The notes beneath the pieces are model-generated. The model was not told the origin of the DNA and did not search any database. It saw only the letters and a list, made by a program, of their open reading frames with translations. Position numbers and translations under genes: made by a program. A DNA stretch of 64,000 bases, taken from Methylohalobius crimeensis 10Ki. GTDB lineage: Bacteria; Pseudomonadota; Gammaproteobacteria; Methylococcales; Methylothermaceae. Positions 8,788 to 17,518 of the stretch are shown piece after piece (the first letter of the stretch is position 1; every line of letters begins with the position of its first letter). The stretch lies in NCBI RefSeq assembly GCF_000421465.1, contig NZ_ATXB01000001.1, positions 1,426,001 to 1,490,000 of the forward strand. Reading direction: 5' to 3'.

Positions 8788-9350
8788 TTCGTTGTGCCGG
8801 AGTGGATGAAGCCGGTCGGGGATGTCTGGTCGGCGCGGTGATCGCGGCAGCGGTGATCTTGGATCCCGAGCGCCCCATTGCCGGCCTGGCCGATTCCAAA
8901 AAGCTAACCGCCAGCCAGCGTACGCGGCTGGACACGGAAATTCGCGCCAAATCGCAGGCCTTTGCCATCGGACGGGCGGAACCGGGCGAAATCGATCGGC
9001 GCAATATCCTCCAGGCATCCCTTTTGGCCATGCAGCGCGCGGTTGCGGGACTCTCGATGCGACCGAATCGGGTCCGGGTAGACGGCATTCATGCCCCTTT
9101 CCTTGATGTGCCCGTAGAGACGATAATCGGCGGGGACGGGCGAGTGGCGGAGATTGCCGCCGCATCGATTTTGGCGAAGGTCGCCCGGGATCGGGAAATG
9201 CGGCTCTTAGATGCCTTCGCGCCTGGATATGGAATTGGATGCCACAAGGGTTACCCGACTTCCGCCCACCGGCAAAGTCTCCAATTTTTGGGGCCTTCCC
9301 GATGGCATCGGTTATCTTTCCGACCTGTTCGATCGGTGATGAAGCACTGA
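8784..9350 (+). CDS. rnhB: Ribonuclease HII
   Basis: Protein of 188 residues with the four acidic catalytic residues of RNase HII visible: D8 and E9 (GVDEAGRG), D100 (VRVDGIHAP) and D118 ([15 protein letters not shown]). The conserved DSKKLT and [10 protein letters not shown] motifs are also present. It removes ribonucleotides misincorporated in DNA and RNA in hybrids. The ATG at 8784 follows GGGAGGTG; a longer frame reading back into fabZ is not coding. The usual GRGPLVGAV reads GRGCLVGAV, a mild variant. It is directly followed by dnaE, the normal order. Confidence 0.95.
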   Translation: MIRCAGVDEAGRGCLVGAVIAAAVILDPERPIAGLADSKKLTASQRTRLDTEIRAKSQAFAIGRAEPGEIDRRNILQASLLAMQRAVAGLSMRPNRVRVDGIHAPFLDVPVETIIGGDGRVAEIAAASILAKVARDREMRLLDAFAPGYGIGCHKGYPTSAHRQSLQFLGPSRWHRLSFRPVRSVMKH

Positions 9351-9353
9351 CCC

Positions 9354-12300
9354 ATGGTTCACGATTTGAGCGTACCTGCCTCCGATTCAAAAGCTTCCCA
9401 AGTGGACTTCGTTCACTTGCGCCTCCATAGCGAATACTCCCTCTACGACGGTTTGGTTCGGATCAAACCCTTGATCGCCCGTTGCCGGGAGCTGAATCTG
9501 CCGGCGGTGGCCTTGACCGACCAGGTCAATTTGTTCGCCCTGATTAAATTTTATAAAGCCGCCGAGGGGGGAGGGGTCAAACCCATAGCGGGGGCGGATT
9601 TATGGGTTTCTAATCCGGACAGCCCCCGCCATCCGGATCGCCTGACCCTCCTGGTGCAAAATGATCGAGGTTATCGTCATCTCACCCAATTGCTTTCCCG
9701 CGCCTATTTGGAAGGGCGTCGCTTGGGACAGCCCTATGTGGAGGCGGATTGGATTCGTGCCGGCGCCGAAGGGCTGATCGCCCTGTCGGGTGCGCGCGAG
9801 GGGGAAATCGGCAGGTTGCTGCTCGCCAACCAGCCTGCCGCCGCTCGAGCAAGTCTGGAGCGGTGGTTGAATGTCTTCGGCGACCGCTTCTATCTCGAAC
9901 TTCAGCGTACCGGTCATCCTCGGGAAGAGGACTATTTGGAGGGGGCGTTGGATTTGGCGGTGGCGCTGGATGTGCCCGTGGTCGCCACCAACGACGTTCG
10001 CTTTCTGGATCACAACGATTTTGAAGCGCACGAGGCCCGGGTTTGTATTCACGAGGGTTGGATCCTGGATGATCCCAAGCGACCGCGCCGTTACAGCGAT
10101 CAACAGTATTTGAAAAGTCCCGAGGAGATGCGGGAGTTGTTTTCCGATCTGCCGGAAGCCTTGGCCAATACGGTGGAAATCGCCAAGCGCTGTAATCTGC
10201 AGTTGGAGCTGGGCAAACCCTCCCTGCCGAAATTCCCGATTCCGGAACGGTTCACCATGGGTGAGTATTTCGTCCGGGCGTCGCGGGAAGGCCTGGAACG
10301 CCGCGTTGCCTCCGGCGCCATCCCCCGGGACCGTCTGTCCGACTATGAGGAACGCCTGCAGCGGGAGCTGGATGTGATCGGGCAAATGGGATTTCCCGGT
10401 TATTTCCTGATCGTGGCCGACTTCATCCAGTGGGCCAAGAAAAACGGTATTCCGGTGGGTCCGGGGCGCGGTTCGGGAGCCGGCTCTCTGGTCGCCTATG
10501 CCTTGGAGATCACCGATCTGGACCCGCTGGCTTTCGATCTTTTGTTCGAACGCTTCCTCAATCCGGAGCGGGTGTCGATGCCCGACTTCGACGTGGATTT
10601 CTGCATGGAGCGGCGGGATCGGGTGATCGATTACGTGGCGGACCGATACGGCCGTGACAAGGTCTCCCAAATCATCACTTTCGGTACCATGGCCGCCAAG
10701 GCGGTGGTTCGCGATGTGGGGCGGGTATTGGGGCATTCCTACGGCTTCGTGGATAAGCTCGCCAAATTGATTCCTTTCGAACTGGGCATGACTCTGGAAA
10801 AAGCCCTGGCCGAGAGCGAAGAGCTGAGGCGGGCCTACGAACGGGACGAAGAGGTTCAAACCCTGATCGATTTGGCCCGTTCGCTGGAAGGGGTGACGCG
10901 GAATGCGGGCAAGCACGCCGGCGGCGTGGTGATCGCACCCTCCGCCCTGGTGGATTTCACCCCCCTTTACCGTGAAGAAGCCGAAGACGGCGCGGTCACC
11001 CAATTCGACAAGGATGACGTGGAAGCGGCGGGGCTGGTCAAGTTCGACTTTTTGGGACTGCGCACCCTGACCATCATCGATTGGGCGGTGGAGGCCATCA
11101 ATCGTGCACGAAGCGCCAAGGATTTGGAGCCCGTCCATATCGACCGCATTCCCCGCGACGACCCGCCTGCTTATAAATTGCTGAAAAGCTGTCAGACCAC
11201 CGCGGTATTTCAACTGGAATCGCGCGGCATGAAGGATCTGATTCGTCGCCTTCAACCGGATTCGTTCGAGGATATCATCGCGCTGGTGGCCTTGTTTCGG
11301 CCGGGGCCTTTGCAGTCCGGGATGGTGGACGACTATATCAACGTCAAGCACGGACGGGCCCAGGCCAATTATCCCCACCCGCTCTTGGAACCGATTCTCA
11401 AACCCACCAACGGGGTCATTCTCTATCAGGAACAGGTGATGCAAATCGCCCGCGACATGGCCGGCTATTCCCTCGGCGGCGCCGACCTGCTCAGGCGGGC
11501 GATGGGTAAGAAAAAGCACGAAGAAATGGCCAAGCACCGGGCCATTTTCGTCAAGGGGGCGACCGAGCGCGGGGTAACCGAGGAAACCGCCCAGTACATT
11601 TTCGACTTGATGGAAAAGTTCGCCGGCTACGGGTTCAACAAATCCCATTCGGCCGCCTATGCCTGGGTGTCTTATCAGACCGCCTGGCTCAAGGCCCATT
11701 ATCCGGAGGCTTTCATGGCCGCGGTGTTGTCCTCCGATATGGACAATACCGACAAGCTGGTGGGTTTCGTGGATGAATGTCGGGCGCTGGGGCTGACCCT
11801 GCTGCCTCCCGATGTCAACACATCCGGCTATCGTTTCACGGTCATGGAAGACGGCAAGGGACAGCAAATTATTCTCTATGGTTTGGGCGCCGTCAAAGGG
11901 GTGGGGCAGTCGGCGATCGAAGCCATCCTGGAGGCTCGAAACCGGGGCGGACCTTTTGCGGATTTGTACGATTTCTGCCGGCGGATCGATTTGCGCCGTG
12001 CCAACCGCAGGGTTCTGGAAGCCTTGATCCGCGCCGGCGCCATGGATGGGCTGGGACCTGAGCGCGCCCGATTGATGGGCGATCTTCCCCAAGCGCTGCA
12101 AGCCGCCGAACAATATCACCGGACCGAGAGTCAAGGCCAAAACGACTTGTTCGGTATCGAGGTGGTCGATTCCGGCAAAGACGCCACCGATACCGGCGTG
12201 GAGCCGTCCGGGGCGCGAGTGACACCTTGGTCGGACAAGCAGCGGTTGGCGGAAGAAAAGGCGGTGCTGGGATTTTATCTCAGCGGCCACCCGATGGATG

Positions 12301-12926
12301 CCTATCGCCAAGAATTGGCCCGTTTGGTGACGGCGCCGATTGAAGCGCTCGAGCGTCAGTACGGCGGTCCCGGCAAGGAGAGCACTCGGGTAGTGGTGGC
12401 GGGTTTGGTGACCGAGTTGCGTACCCGGCAGAATAAACAGGGAAAGAAAATGGCTTTCGCCACCATCGATGATGGCAGCGCCCGTTTGGAAGTGGCGGTG
12501 TTTCAGGAGGTCTTGGATTCGATGGAGGCGCAGGAAGCCAACTCGGGAAGGCGCGTCGCGGACCTTTTGGCTAAAGATCGGATTGTGGTGGTCCAAGGCG
12601 ACCTGTCCTTCGATCAGTTCAGCGGCGGACTGAGATTGGTGGCGGACAAGCTGTTTAGCGTTACCCAAGCGCGGGAAGAGTTTTCCCGGGGCGTTTGGAT
12701 TCATTGGCCGGTGAACGATACCGCTGGGCCGGATCCCTCTGACATATTGGAGTCGCTGCAGCGGCATCGGGGGGGGAGGTGCCCGGTATATATCGCCTAT
12801 CAGAGCACCCGGGCGCAAGCGCATCTGCAATTGGGGGACGGATGGCGGATTCATCCGGAGGACGAATTGCTCCAAGACCTATCGAGCCAAGTGGGTCCCG
12901 AGCGGGTCAAGCTTCGCTACGATTGA
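9354..12926 (+). CDS. dnaE: DNA polymerase III subunit alpha
   Basis: Protein of 1190 residues, close to the usual 1160. The N-terminal PHP domain starts at FVHLRLHSEYSLYDGLVRI. The polymerase active site carries PDFDVDF, with acidic residues near 411 and 413, and a third acidic residue near 563 (FDFLGLRTLTI). It also has GRGSGAGSLVAYAL and FNKSHSAAYA, and an OB-fold region near the C-terminus (VVVAGLVTELRTRQNKQGKK). It is the replicative polymerase. The start is three bases after the rnhB stop with no clear ribosome site, suggesting coupling. Its last 20 bases overlap the convergent DUF3135 gene. Confidence 0.97.
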   Translation: MVHDLSVPASDSKASQVDFVHLRLHSEYSLYDGLVRIKPLIARCRELNLPAVALTDQVNLFALIKFYKAAEGGGVKPIAGADLWVSNPDSPRHPDRLTLLVQNDRGYRHLTQLLSRAYLEGRRLGQPYVEADWIRAGAEGLIALSGAREGEIGRLLLANQPAAARASLERWLNVFGDRFYLELQRTGHPREEDYLEGALDLAVALDVPVVATNDVRFLDHNDFEAHEARVCIHEGWILDDPKRPRRYSDQQYLKSPEEMRELFSDLPEALANTVEIAKRCNLQLELGKPSLPKFPIPERFTMGEYFVRASREGLERRVASGAIPRDRLSDYEERLQRELDVIGQMGFPGYFLIVADFIQWAKKNGIPVGPGRGSGAGSLVAYALEITDLDPLAFDLLFERFLNPERVSMPDFDVDFCMERRDRVIDYVADRYGRDKVSQIITFGTMAAKAVVRDVGRVLGHSYGFVDKLAKLIPFELGMTLEKALAESEELRRAYERDEEVQTLIDLARSLEGVTRNAGKHAGGVVIAPSALVDFTPLYREEAEDGAVTQFDKDDVEAAGLVKFDFLGLRTLTIIDWAVEAINRARSAKDLEPVHIDRIPRDDPPAYKLLKSCQTTAVFQLESRGMKDLIRRLQPDSFEDIIALVALFRPGPLQSGMVDDYINVKHGRAQANYPHPLLEPILKPTNGVILYQEQVMQIARDMAGYSLGGADLLRRAMGKKKHEEMAKHRAIFVKGATERGVTEETAQYIFDLMEKFAGYGFNKSHSAAYAWVSYQTAWLKAHYPEAFMAAVLSSDMDNTDKLVGFVDECRALGLTLLPPDVNTSGYRFTVMEDGKGQQIILYGLGAVKGVGQSAIEAILEARNRGGPFADLYDFCRRIDLRRANRRVLEALIRAGAMDGLGPERARLMGDLPQALQAAEQYHRTESQGQNDLFGIEVVDSGKDATDTGVEPSGARVTPWSDKQRLAEEKAVLGFYLSGHPMDAYRQELARLVTAPIEALERQYGGPGKESTRVVVAGLVTELRTRQNKQGKKMAFATIDDGSARLEVAVFQEVLDSMEAQEANSGRRVADLLAKDRIVVVQGDLSFDQFSGGLRLVADKLFSVTQAREEFSRGVWIHWPVNDTAGPDPSDILESLQRHRGGRCPVYIAYQSTRAQAHLQLGDGWRIHPEDELLQDLSSQVGPERVKLRYD

Positions 12927-13308
12927 TTCTTTCCTTTCGGGCGTTCCGCCGGCTTCGAGCGGCCTGCGCGAACGATACAACATTATGCCTGGGGAAGGTG
13001 CTCGCGGTCCCGAAAGAAGCCGAGATCTTCTTGCCATCCAGCACGGCGAGCCACAATGATTGTTGTTTCCGAACGGAGTCCAGCATTAAGTTATACAGGC
13101 GAATGCAAGCGCCCAGCGGCGAGCGGCTGCGTCGGATCTCCATATCGACCCGCCATTGGAGACCTCTGAGCACCTTTTGCCTCGAAGGGGGCAGCGTTTT
13201 CAGAAAGGCGTCGATGGTGATCCGGCGTTGCCGTTCAAAGCGGGCGGGATCTTCCCGGGCCAGCCGCATCCATTGATCGAAATTGAAATCGTTGGAATCG
13301 AGAGCCAT
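12907..13308 (-). CDS. DUF3135 family protein
   Basis: Protein of 133 residues from ATG 13308. The N-terminal half (FNFDQWMRLAREDPARFE, then LRGLQWRVDME and LGACIRLYNLMLDS) matches the DUF3135 family of small gammaproteobacterial proteins of unknown function. The C-terminal third is basic and low in pattern. A GTG start 39 bases further upstream is possible and has an AAGGC ahead of it, but the family begins near the chosen ATG. It converges on dnaE with a 20-base overlap of coding ends. The 216 bases upstream, to 13524, hold no gene and must contain its promoter and that of the ZIP transporter. Confidence 0.75.
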   Translation of the reverse strand: MALDSNDFNFDQWMRLAREDPARFERQRRITIDAFLKTLPPSRQKVLRGLQWRVDMEIRRSRSPLGACIRLYNLMLDSVRKQQSLWLAVLDGKKISASFGTASTFPRHNVVSFAQAARSRRNARKERINRSEA

Positions 13309-13524
13309 GAGCGTTGCTTGCTTCACTCGTTGAAATGGATATAGCACGAATCATGCCTTTTCTATTTTTCTTTTTTCAGAACAAGGGGTTGTGTTTTGGT
13401 GATTGGGATTGGAATGACAAGGAATGAAAGCACTGTAAAAAAATATGACAACCTTGCTTTTTTAGAATCTGATCAGTTTTCGGCAAGATGAGGACTGCTC
13501 GGGTCCGCTAGAGGAGTTGAATAC

Positions 13525-14469
13525 ATGAATATAACCGCGATTCAGAAAACCATTAACCGACAAATCACCGTCTGGCAAACGCGACTAGTCGCTTGGCCCG
13601 GATATCAACGTTTCCTGGCCCTTCCCCTTTGGCAGCGAATAGGCATTGGAGTACTGGCGTTTTTACTGAGCCAAATCGCGGTGTTTGGGGGCTTGTATCT
13701 CATCTTCGGTGCCACCGTGGTGGTGGGTTTTTTCGCCAGTGTGCTGGCGGGGCTCGCGACGGTGCTGGGGGCCTTGCCGGCGGTAGTTTTCAAGCAAATT
13801 TCCTTTCGCACGGTCAATTTTATGATGGGAATGGCGGCCGGCATCATGCTTGCCGCGACCGCCTACTCATTGGTCGAACCCGGGGTGGAGTACGGCGATG
13901 AATTGTGGCCGGGTTGGGGGGTATACGTGGTGGTCGCCGGGATACTGATCGGCGCCTGGTTTCTGGATTGGGCCGAGCGGACCATCCCGCACGATTTGTT
14001 CGAGGGGGAGCAGGATGTGGCGGCGGCCTTGCGCAAGGTCTGGATTTTCGTGGCGGCGATTACGATTCACAACTTTCCCGAAGGCTTATCCGTCGGTGTC
14101 AGCTACGGAGGTGGGGATTGGAGCAACGGAACCCTGCTCGCGATTGCCATCGGCGCGCAGAATGTTCCGGAAGGGATGGCGGTGGCCTTGCCTTTGATCG
14201 GAATCGGGTACAAGCCTTGGAAGGCGGTGGGGATTGCCATGATTTCCGGCCTGGTGGAGCCGATCGGGGGCCTGTTGGGCGTCACCATGGTGACCGTGTT
14301 CGAAGTGCTATTGCCCATGGCAATGGGTTTCGCCGCCGGTGCCATGTTGTTCGTGATCGCCTATGAGATCATTCCGGAATTTCATTCCGTAGAGCGCTCC
14401 CGGCGGGCGGTGTTTGGCGTCTTGATCGGCTTTGCGGTGATGACCGTTCTGGAAACCACGCTGGGATAA
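13525..14469 (+). CDS. ZIP-family divalent metal transporter
   Basis: Polytopic membrane protein of 314 residues with the ZIP signatures HNFPEG (H182-G187) in transmembrane helix IV and QNVPEG (212-217) in helix V, which form the binuclear metal site. Later motifs EPIGG and YEIIPEFHSVE also fit. The family moves Zn2+, Fe2+, Mn2+ or similar ions into the cytoplasm; this member is GufA/ZupT-like with an extended N-terminus of about 45 residues before the first helix. GAGGAG precedes the ATG. It is followed within 8 bases by a UPF0016 transporter, suggesting shared Mn2+ or other divalent-metal homeostasis. Confidence 0.88.
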   Translation: MNITAIQKTINRQITVWQTRLVAWPGYQRFLALPLWQRIGIGVLAFLLSQIAVFGGLYLIFGATVVVGFFASVLAGLATVLGALPAVVFKQISFRTVNFMMGMAAGIMLAATAYSLVEPGVEYGDELWPGWGVYVVVAGILIGAWFLDWAERTIPHDLFEGEQDVAAALRKVWIFVAAITIHNFPEGLSVGVSYGGGDWSNGTLLAIAIGAQNVPEGMAVALPLIGIGYKPWKAVGIAMISGLVEPIGGLLGVTMVTVFEVLLPMAMGFAAGAMLFVIAYEIIPEFHSVERSRRAVFGVLIGFAVMTVLETTLG

Positions 14470-14476
14470 GCCTTTC

Positions 14477-15241
14477 ATGTCTGAGGCCAGTCTTGTGTTG
14501 TTATCGATCGGTCCGGAATGGATGAATCCTATCCGGGATTATTTCGAGTCGGCGGTGGGCCAGGTTGACTGGGGACGCAGCCAATGGTTGACGGTGGTGA
14601 CCACCCTCGCCTTGATTGTCGCGGCCGAGGTCGGGGATAAAAGCCAATTGGTGTGCATGACTCTGGCGGCGCGTCACCGCCCTTGGCCGGTACTGATGGG
14701 CGCCCTGTTCTCATTCGCATTATTGAACGGCTTGGCGGTCATATTCGGAGCGGCAGTGGCCGCCTGGCTGCCCGGCTGGTTGGTGGGGTTGGTGGTGGCG
14801 GTTTTATTTGCCGGGTTCGGTTGGCACGCCCTGCGTAACAGCGGAGGAGAAGAAGAAGAGACCGTGGTGGTGGAAAAAAGCGGGCACGGGATTTTTTTCA
14901 CCACCTTTACCTTGATTTTATTGGCCGAATTCGGCGACAAAACCCAGATCGCGGTGGCCGGTCTCGGGACCGCTTCCCAGCCCTTGCCGGTATGGATCGG
15001 CGCCACCCTGGCGCTGGGAGTGACTTCGGCGCTTGGCGTGATCGCCGGACGCACGGTCATGCAGCGCCTGCCCATTCATCTCATCCACCGGATCAGCGGG
15101 GTGTTGTTTTTGATCCTCGCCGTGGTGGCTTTGGCGAATATTGATTGGCAGGCGCTTTGGCAATCGATCGAGCAGCGGATTGGATCAGATTCGATTGTCC
15201 AGGGGAGTGCCGCTCTCTTTGATGAAGATGATTCCCAATAG
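14477..15241 (+). CDS. UPF0016/GDT1 family divalent cation exporter
   Basis: Membrane protein of 254 residues with the two defining E-x-G-D-K-S/T repeats: AEVGDKSQ at 50-57 and AEFGDKTQ at 150-157, in two homologous halves of about three helices each, joined by an acidic loop (GGEEEETVVVE). Members include TMEM165/GDT1 and bacterial Mn2+ exporters of the MneA type. An extra N-terminal segment of about 40 residues precedes the first repeat. The gene is 7 bases after the ZIP importer, so import and export of a divalent ion may be co-regulated. Its 3' end overlaps the convergent next gene by 57 bases. Confidence 0.87.
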   Translation: MSEASLVLLSIGPEWMNPIRDYFESAVGQVDWGRSQWLTVVTTLALIVAAEVGDKSQLVCMTLAARHRPWPVLMGALFSFALLNGLAVIFGAAVAAWLPGWLVGLVVAVLFAGFGWHALRNSGGEEEETVVVEKSGHGIFFTTFTLILLAEFGDKTQIAVAGLGTASQPLPVWIGATLALGVTSALGVIAGRTVMQRLPIHLIHRISGVLFLILAVVALANIDWQALWQSIEQRIGSDSIVQGSAALFDEDDSQ

Positions 15242-15745
15242 GATGTCGGCCACGATGCCGAAGATCATGCCGATATTGGCCAATTTGATCGACGCGATAC
15301 CCACGCCCGAGACGGCGATTATGAAAGCATAGGGTCTAAGTAGCGCGATCAGCCCCGACGGGAGCCGCAGTAATTGGACGGCCAGTCCCACCAAAAGCAG
15401 GCCGAATAGAATCGAAGCCGCGTTGAAGGCCAGCGACAGGGTATTGGGGCCTATGCCGACGACAGGCAGCAGCGTCAGCGCCGCCCCCGCCGCGTTCAGG
15501 CCGATGAGCGCCAGAATGGAAAGATCCGCGCCATGGTACTCATAGCGTTCGTTGAGCAATCGCTTGAAGGTCGTAAATAGGAATGCGAAGATAGCGAAAC
15601 CGACCATGGCCAGCAGGACGGTAATCAATTTGGCTCCCATGTCGGGACGGGTCATCAGGCTGGAAGTCAAGGCGCTCAAGGGGCGAGTCATGACGGCGTG
15701 GATAAAGGCCAAAATGGCGGCGAGCATGAGACGATCATTCGGCAT
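15185..15745 (-). CDS. Uncharacterised polytopic membrane protein
   Basis: Protein of 186 residues with four or five hydrophobic segments (for example LITVLLAMVGFAIFAFLF and ILFGLLLVGLAVQLL) and no soluble domain. I do not recognise the family. The start is ATG 15745, directly behind a strong GAGGAGG; a longer frame upstream lacks one. Its coding end overlaps the UPF0016 exporter on the other strand by 57 bases. Position beside two metal transporters hints at an ion-related role, but nothing in the sequence proves it. The 218 bases from 15746 to 15963 hold the divergent promoters and no visible gene. Confidence 0.6.
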   Translation of the reverse strand: MPNDRLMLAAILAFIHAVMTRPLSALTSSLMTRPDMGAKLITVLLAMVGFAIFAFLFTTFKRLLNERYEYHGADLSILALIGLNAAGAALTLLPVVGIGPNTLSLAFNAASILFGLLLVGLAVQLLRLPSGLIALLRPYAFIIAVSGVGIASIKLANIGMIFGIVADILLGIIFIKESGTPLDNRI

Positions 15746-15963
15746 AATTCCTCCTCTCGATTGAGAATTGATTTTTTGATGTGCGGGCAAAGTTTCGGTT
15801 TGGGCAATTGACCTTGCCGGATGGATTGTGGCTCCAAACCGCTATAAAACTACGCTATTGTAACGCAGCTGAAAAATAGAAAAACGGCAACGCCGGAACC
15901 ATCTCGGCGCGCGTGGGGGAGCGGACTTCCGTATCGCCAGGGTGAGTCTCTTGAGGTATTGAA

Positions 15964-16275
15964 ATGAGCAAAGATCCTCGTCAAGACGATCCGCCGCCTT
16001 CCGAAAAACTGGTCGATGCGGTGGACAAAAAAGCCCGCCGACGTCTGAAAGCGCAAAGGGAGGCCCGGCGCAGCGTTTGGTTCGGACTGGGAATGTTCGG
16101 CTTGGTGGGCTGGGCGGTGGCAGTACCGACCTTAATCGGCATCGCTGTCGGTTGGTGGCTGGACAGAAAATTTCCGGGACCGCCGTCATGGACCTTGACT
16201 TGTTTGTTTGTCGGCGTGGTCCTGGGGTGTTATAACGCTTGGCAATGGGTCAAGCGGGAAAGCGGCCATGACTGA
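15964..16275 (+). CDS. atpQ: N-ATPase accessory subunit AtpQ (AtpI/AtpZ-like)
   Basis: Protein of 103 residues: a charged cytoplasmic N-terminus with many K, R and D, then two transmembrane helices (VGWAVAVPTLIGIAVGWWLD and LTCLFVGVVLGCYNAWQW). This is the AtpI/AtpZ-like protein encoded at the head of the F0 part of N-ATPase operons (order D-C-Q-R-B-E-F-A-G), thought to help assemble the c-ring or transport Mg2+. GAGG precedes the ATG. Here atpD and atpC do not precede it. Its stop overlaps the atpR start by 8 bases. Confidence 0.8.
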   Translation: MSKDPRQDDPPPSEKLVDAVDKKARRRLKAQREARRSVWFGLGMFGLVGWAVAVPTLIGIAVGWWLDRKFPGPPSWTLTCLFVGVVLGCYNAWQWVKRESGHD

Positions 16276-16660
16276 TCGATGGATGGTATGGGGCGTTCTG
16301 GTGCTGGCCGGTGCGGGGTTGGGTATCCTGTTTTACGGCGGCTTATGGATGACGGTTCGGCGTTTACCCGAAATACGCCGACCGGCACTTTGGATGGCGA
16401 CCAGTTTCATCCTGCGTACAATGGCGGTAATCGGCGGGTTTTACCTGCTGATGGCGGGTGATTGGCGGCGGCTGGCGGCCCTGCTGCTCGGGTTCGTCCC
16501 GGTACGTCTGGGTTTGCTGAAATGCCTTGATACCCATTCGCTGCCCACCGTCTCCACCGGCCAACAAGCGGAAAAGCACCGCAATGCCCATGTCGGTCAA
16601 ACAAAGGCGATTTCAGAAAAATCATTGAGGCAACTGTCCGATCGGGAGGAAAACCCATGA
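16268..16660 (+). CDS. atpR: N-ATPase subunit AtpR
   Basis: Protein of 130 residues with three transmembrane helices in the first 85 (for example VWGVLVLAGAGLGILFYGGL), including the conserved basic region LPEIRRPALW. AtpR is found only in N-type ATPase operons, between atpQ and atpB. This copy has a hydrophilic tail of about 45 residues beyond the family core. It starts inside the atpQ end (ATGACTGA) and ends overlapping the atpE start (ATGA). The a-subunit gene atpB, which should lie between atpR and atpE, is missing. Confidence 0.78.
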   Translation: MTDRWMVWGVLVLAGAGLGILFYGGLWMTVRRLPEIRRPALWMATSFILRTMAVIGGFYLLMAGDWRRLAALLLGFVPVRLGLLKCLDTHSLPTVSTGQQAEKHRNAHVGQTKAISEKSLRQLSDREENP

Positions 16661-16932
16661 CTGGAGACACTTTGGTCGCCGTCGTTTCCATCTTCACCGC
16701 CGGCATTACGATCGCGTTGGGCGCTATCGGTCCGGCGCTGGGGGAAGGGCGGGCGGTGGCCCAAGCTCTGACCGCCATCGCCCAGCAGCCGGACGAGGCC
16801 AATACCATTACCCGAACTTTGTTTGTAGGCTTGGCGATGGTGGAATCGACCGCAATTTATTGTTTCGTGGTCACCATGATTCTGTTGTTCGCCAATCCTT
16901 ACTGGGAACACTTCAGTGCGGTGGGAGGTTGA
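16657..16932 (+). CDS. atpE: N-type ATP synthase subunit c
   Basis: Two-helix proteolipid of 91 residues. Helix 1 carries GPALGEG with E30 and helix 2 carries MVESTAIY with E63-S64-T65. E63 with the following Ser-Thr matches the Na+-binding site of Na+-type c rings, and a second carboxylate at the helix-1 position (Gln in the classic Ilyobacter ring) is typical of N-ATPases. It is therefore predicted to bind Na+. No other F0 or F1 gene follows; sixA begins 2 bases after the stop. Confidence 0.9.
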   Translation: MTGDTLVAVVSIFTAGITIALGAIGPALGEGRAVAQALTAIAQQPDEANTITRTLFVGLAMVESTAIYCFVVTMILLFANPYWEHFSAVGG

Positions 16933-16933
16933 C

Positions 16934-17473
16934 GTGAAAACGGCTTCATCCGAGAGCGACGAATTGGAGTTGTGGCTGCTGCGCCACGCCAAATCCGCCT
17001 GGAACGAGGGGGTGGCGAGCGATTTCGAGCGCCCTTTGAACGACCGGGGTAAGCGGGATGCGCCCCGGATGGGACGTTGGATGGCCGGTCAGCATTTGGT
17101 CCCCGATTATATCGTCGCCTCTCCGGCGAAACGAGTGCGGCAAACGGTCAAACGGGTCTGTCGTGCATTGAACGTGAATTTGGATCAAGTACGCTGGGAC
17201 GAGCGGATTTACGAGGCTGACGTGAGGGATTTGCTGGCGGTTTTGCGTGAATGTCCGGCAAGCGCCACTCGGGTTTTGCTGGTGGGCCATGATCCCGGTT
17301 TGTCCGAGTTGTTGAAAACTTTGGGTGAGTTTGAGCCTTCAAGAGAGGTGAAATTGATGCCCACCGCCGCTTTGGCTCGTTTGAGGATAAACGGGAGTTG
17401 GCGCGATTTGGAGCCGGGCAAAGGTCGTTTGATGGATATTACTCGGCCGCGGGGGCTTCCCAGCGATCTTTAG
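16934..17473 (+). CDS. sixA: Phosphohistidine phosphatase SixA-like
   Basis: Histidine phosphatase-superfamily protein of 179 residues. The catalytic RHG-type motif is LWLLRHAKSAW near the N-terminus, with a second conserved His in LLVGHDPGLSELL and the usual ASPAKRVRQT segment. SixA removes phosphate from His of phosphotransfer proteins. GTG 16934 is favoured by GGGAGG seven bases upstream; an earlier GTG at 16916 would overlap atpE. It appears to be the last gene of the atpQRE transcript. Confidence 0.88.
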   Translation: MKTASSESDELELWLLRHAKSAWNEGVASDFERPLNDRGKRDAPRMGRWMAGQHLVPDYIVASPAKRVRQTVKRVCRALNVNLDQVRWDERIYEADVRDLLAVLRECPASATRVLLVGHDPGLSELLKTLGEFEPSREVKLMPTAALARLRINGSWRDLEPGKGRLMDITRPRGLPSDL

Positions 17474-17518
17474 GGCGTTTAGGACGGTTCTCGATCTTAT
17501 CCTTGGAGGAGCTCGGTT

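Noticed and set aside
9600-12875. 1091-codon open frame antisense to dnaE
   Set aside because: A long antisense frame is expected opposite a GC-rich coding gene. It lacks a recognisable domain, and dnaE itself is unmistakable over the same stretch.
13309-13524. Mn2+ riboswitch (yybP-ykoY) ahead of the ZIP and UPF0016 transporters
   Set aside because: The conserved three-way junction sequences could not be found by eye in this gap.
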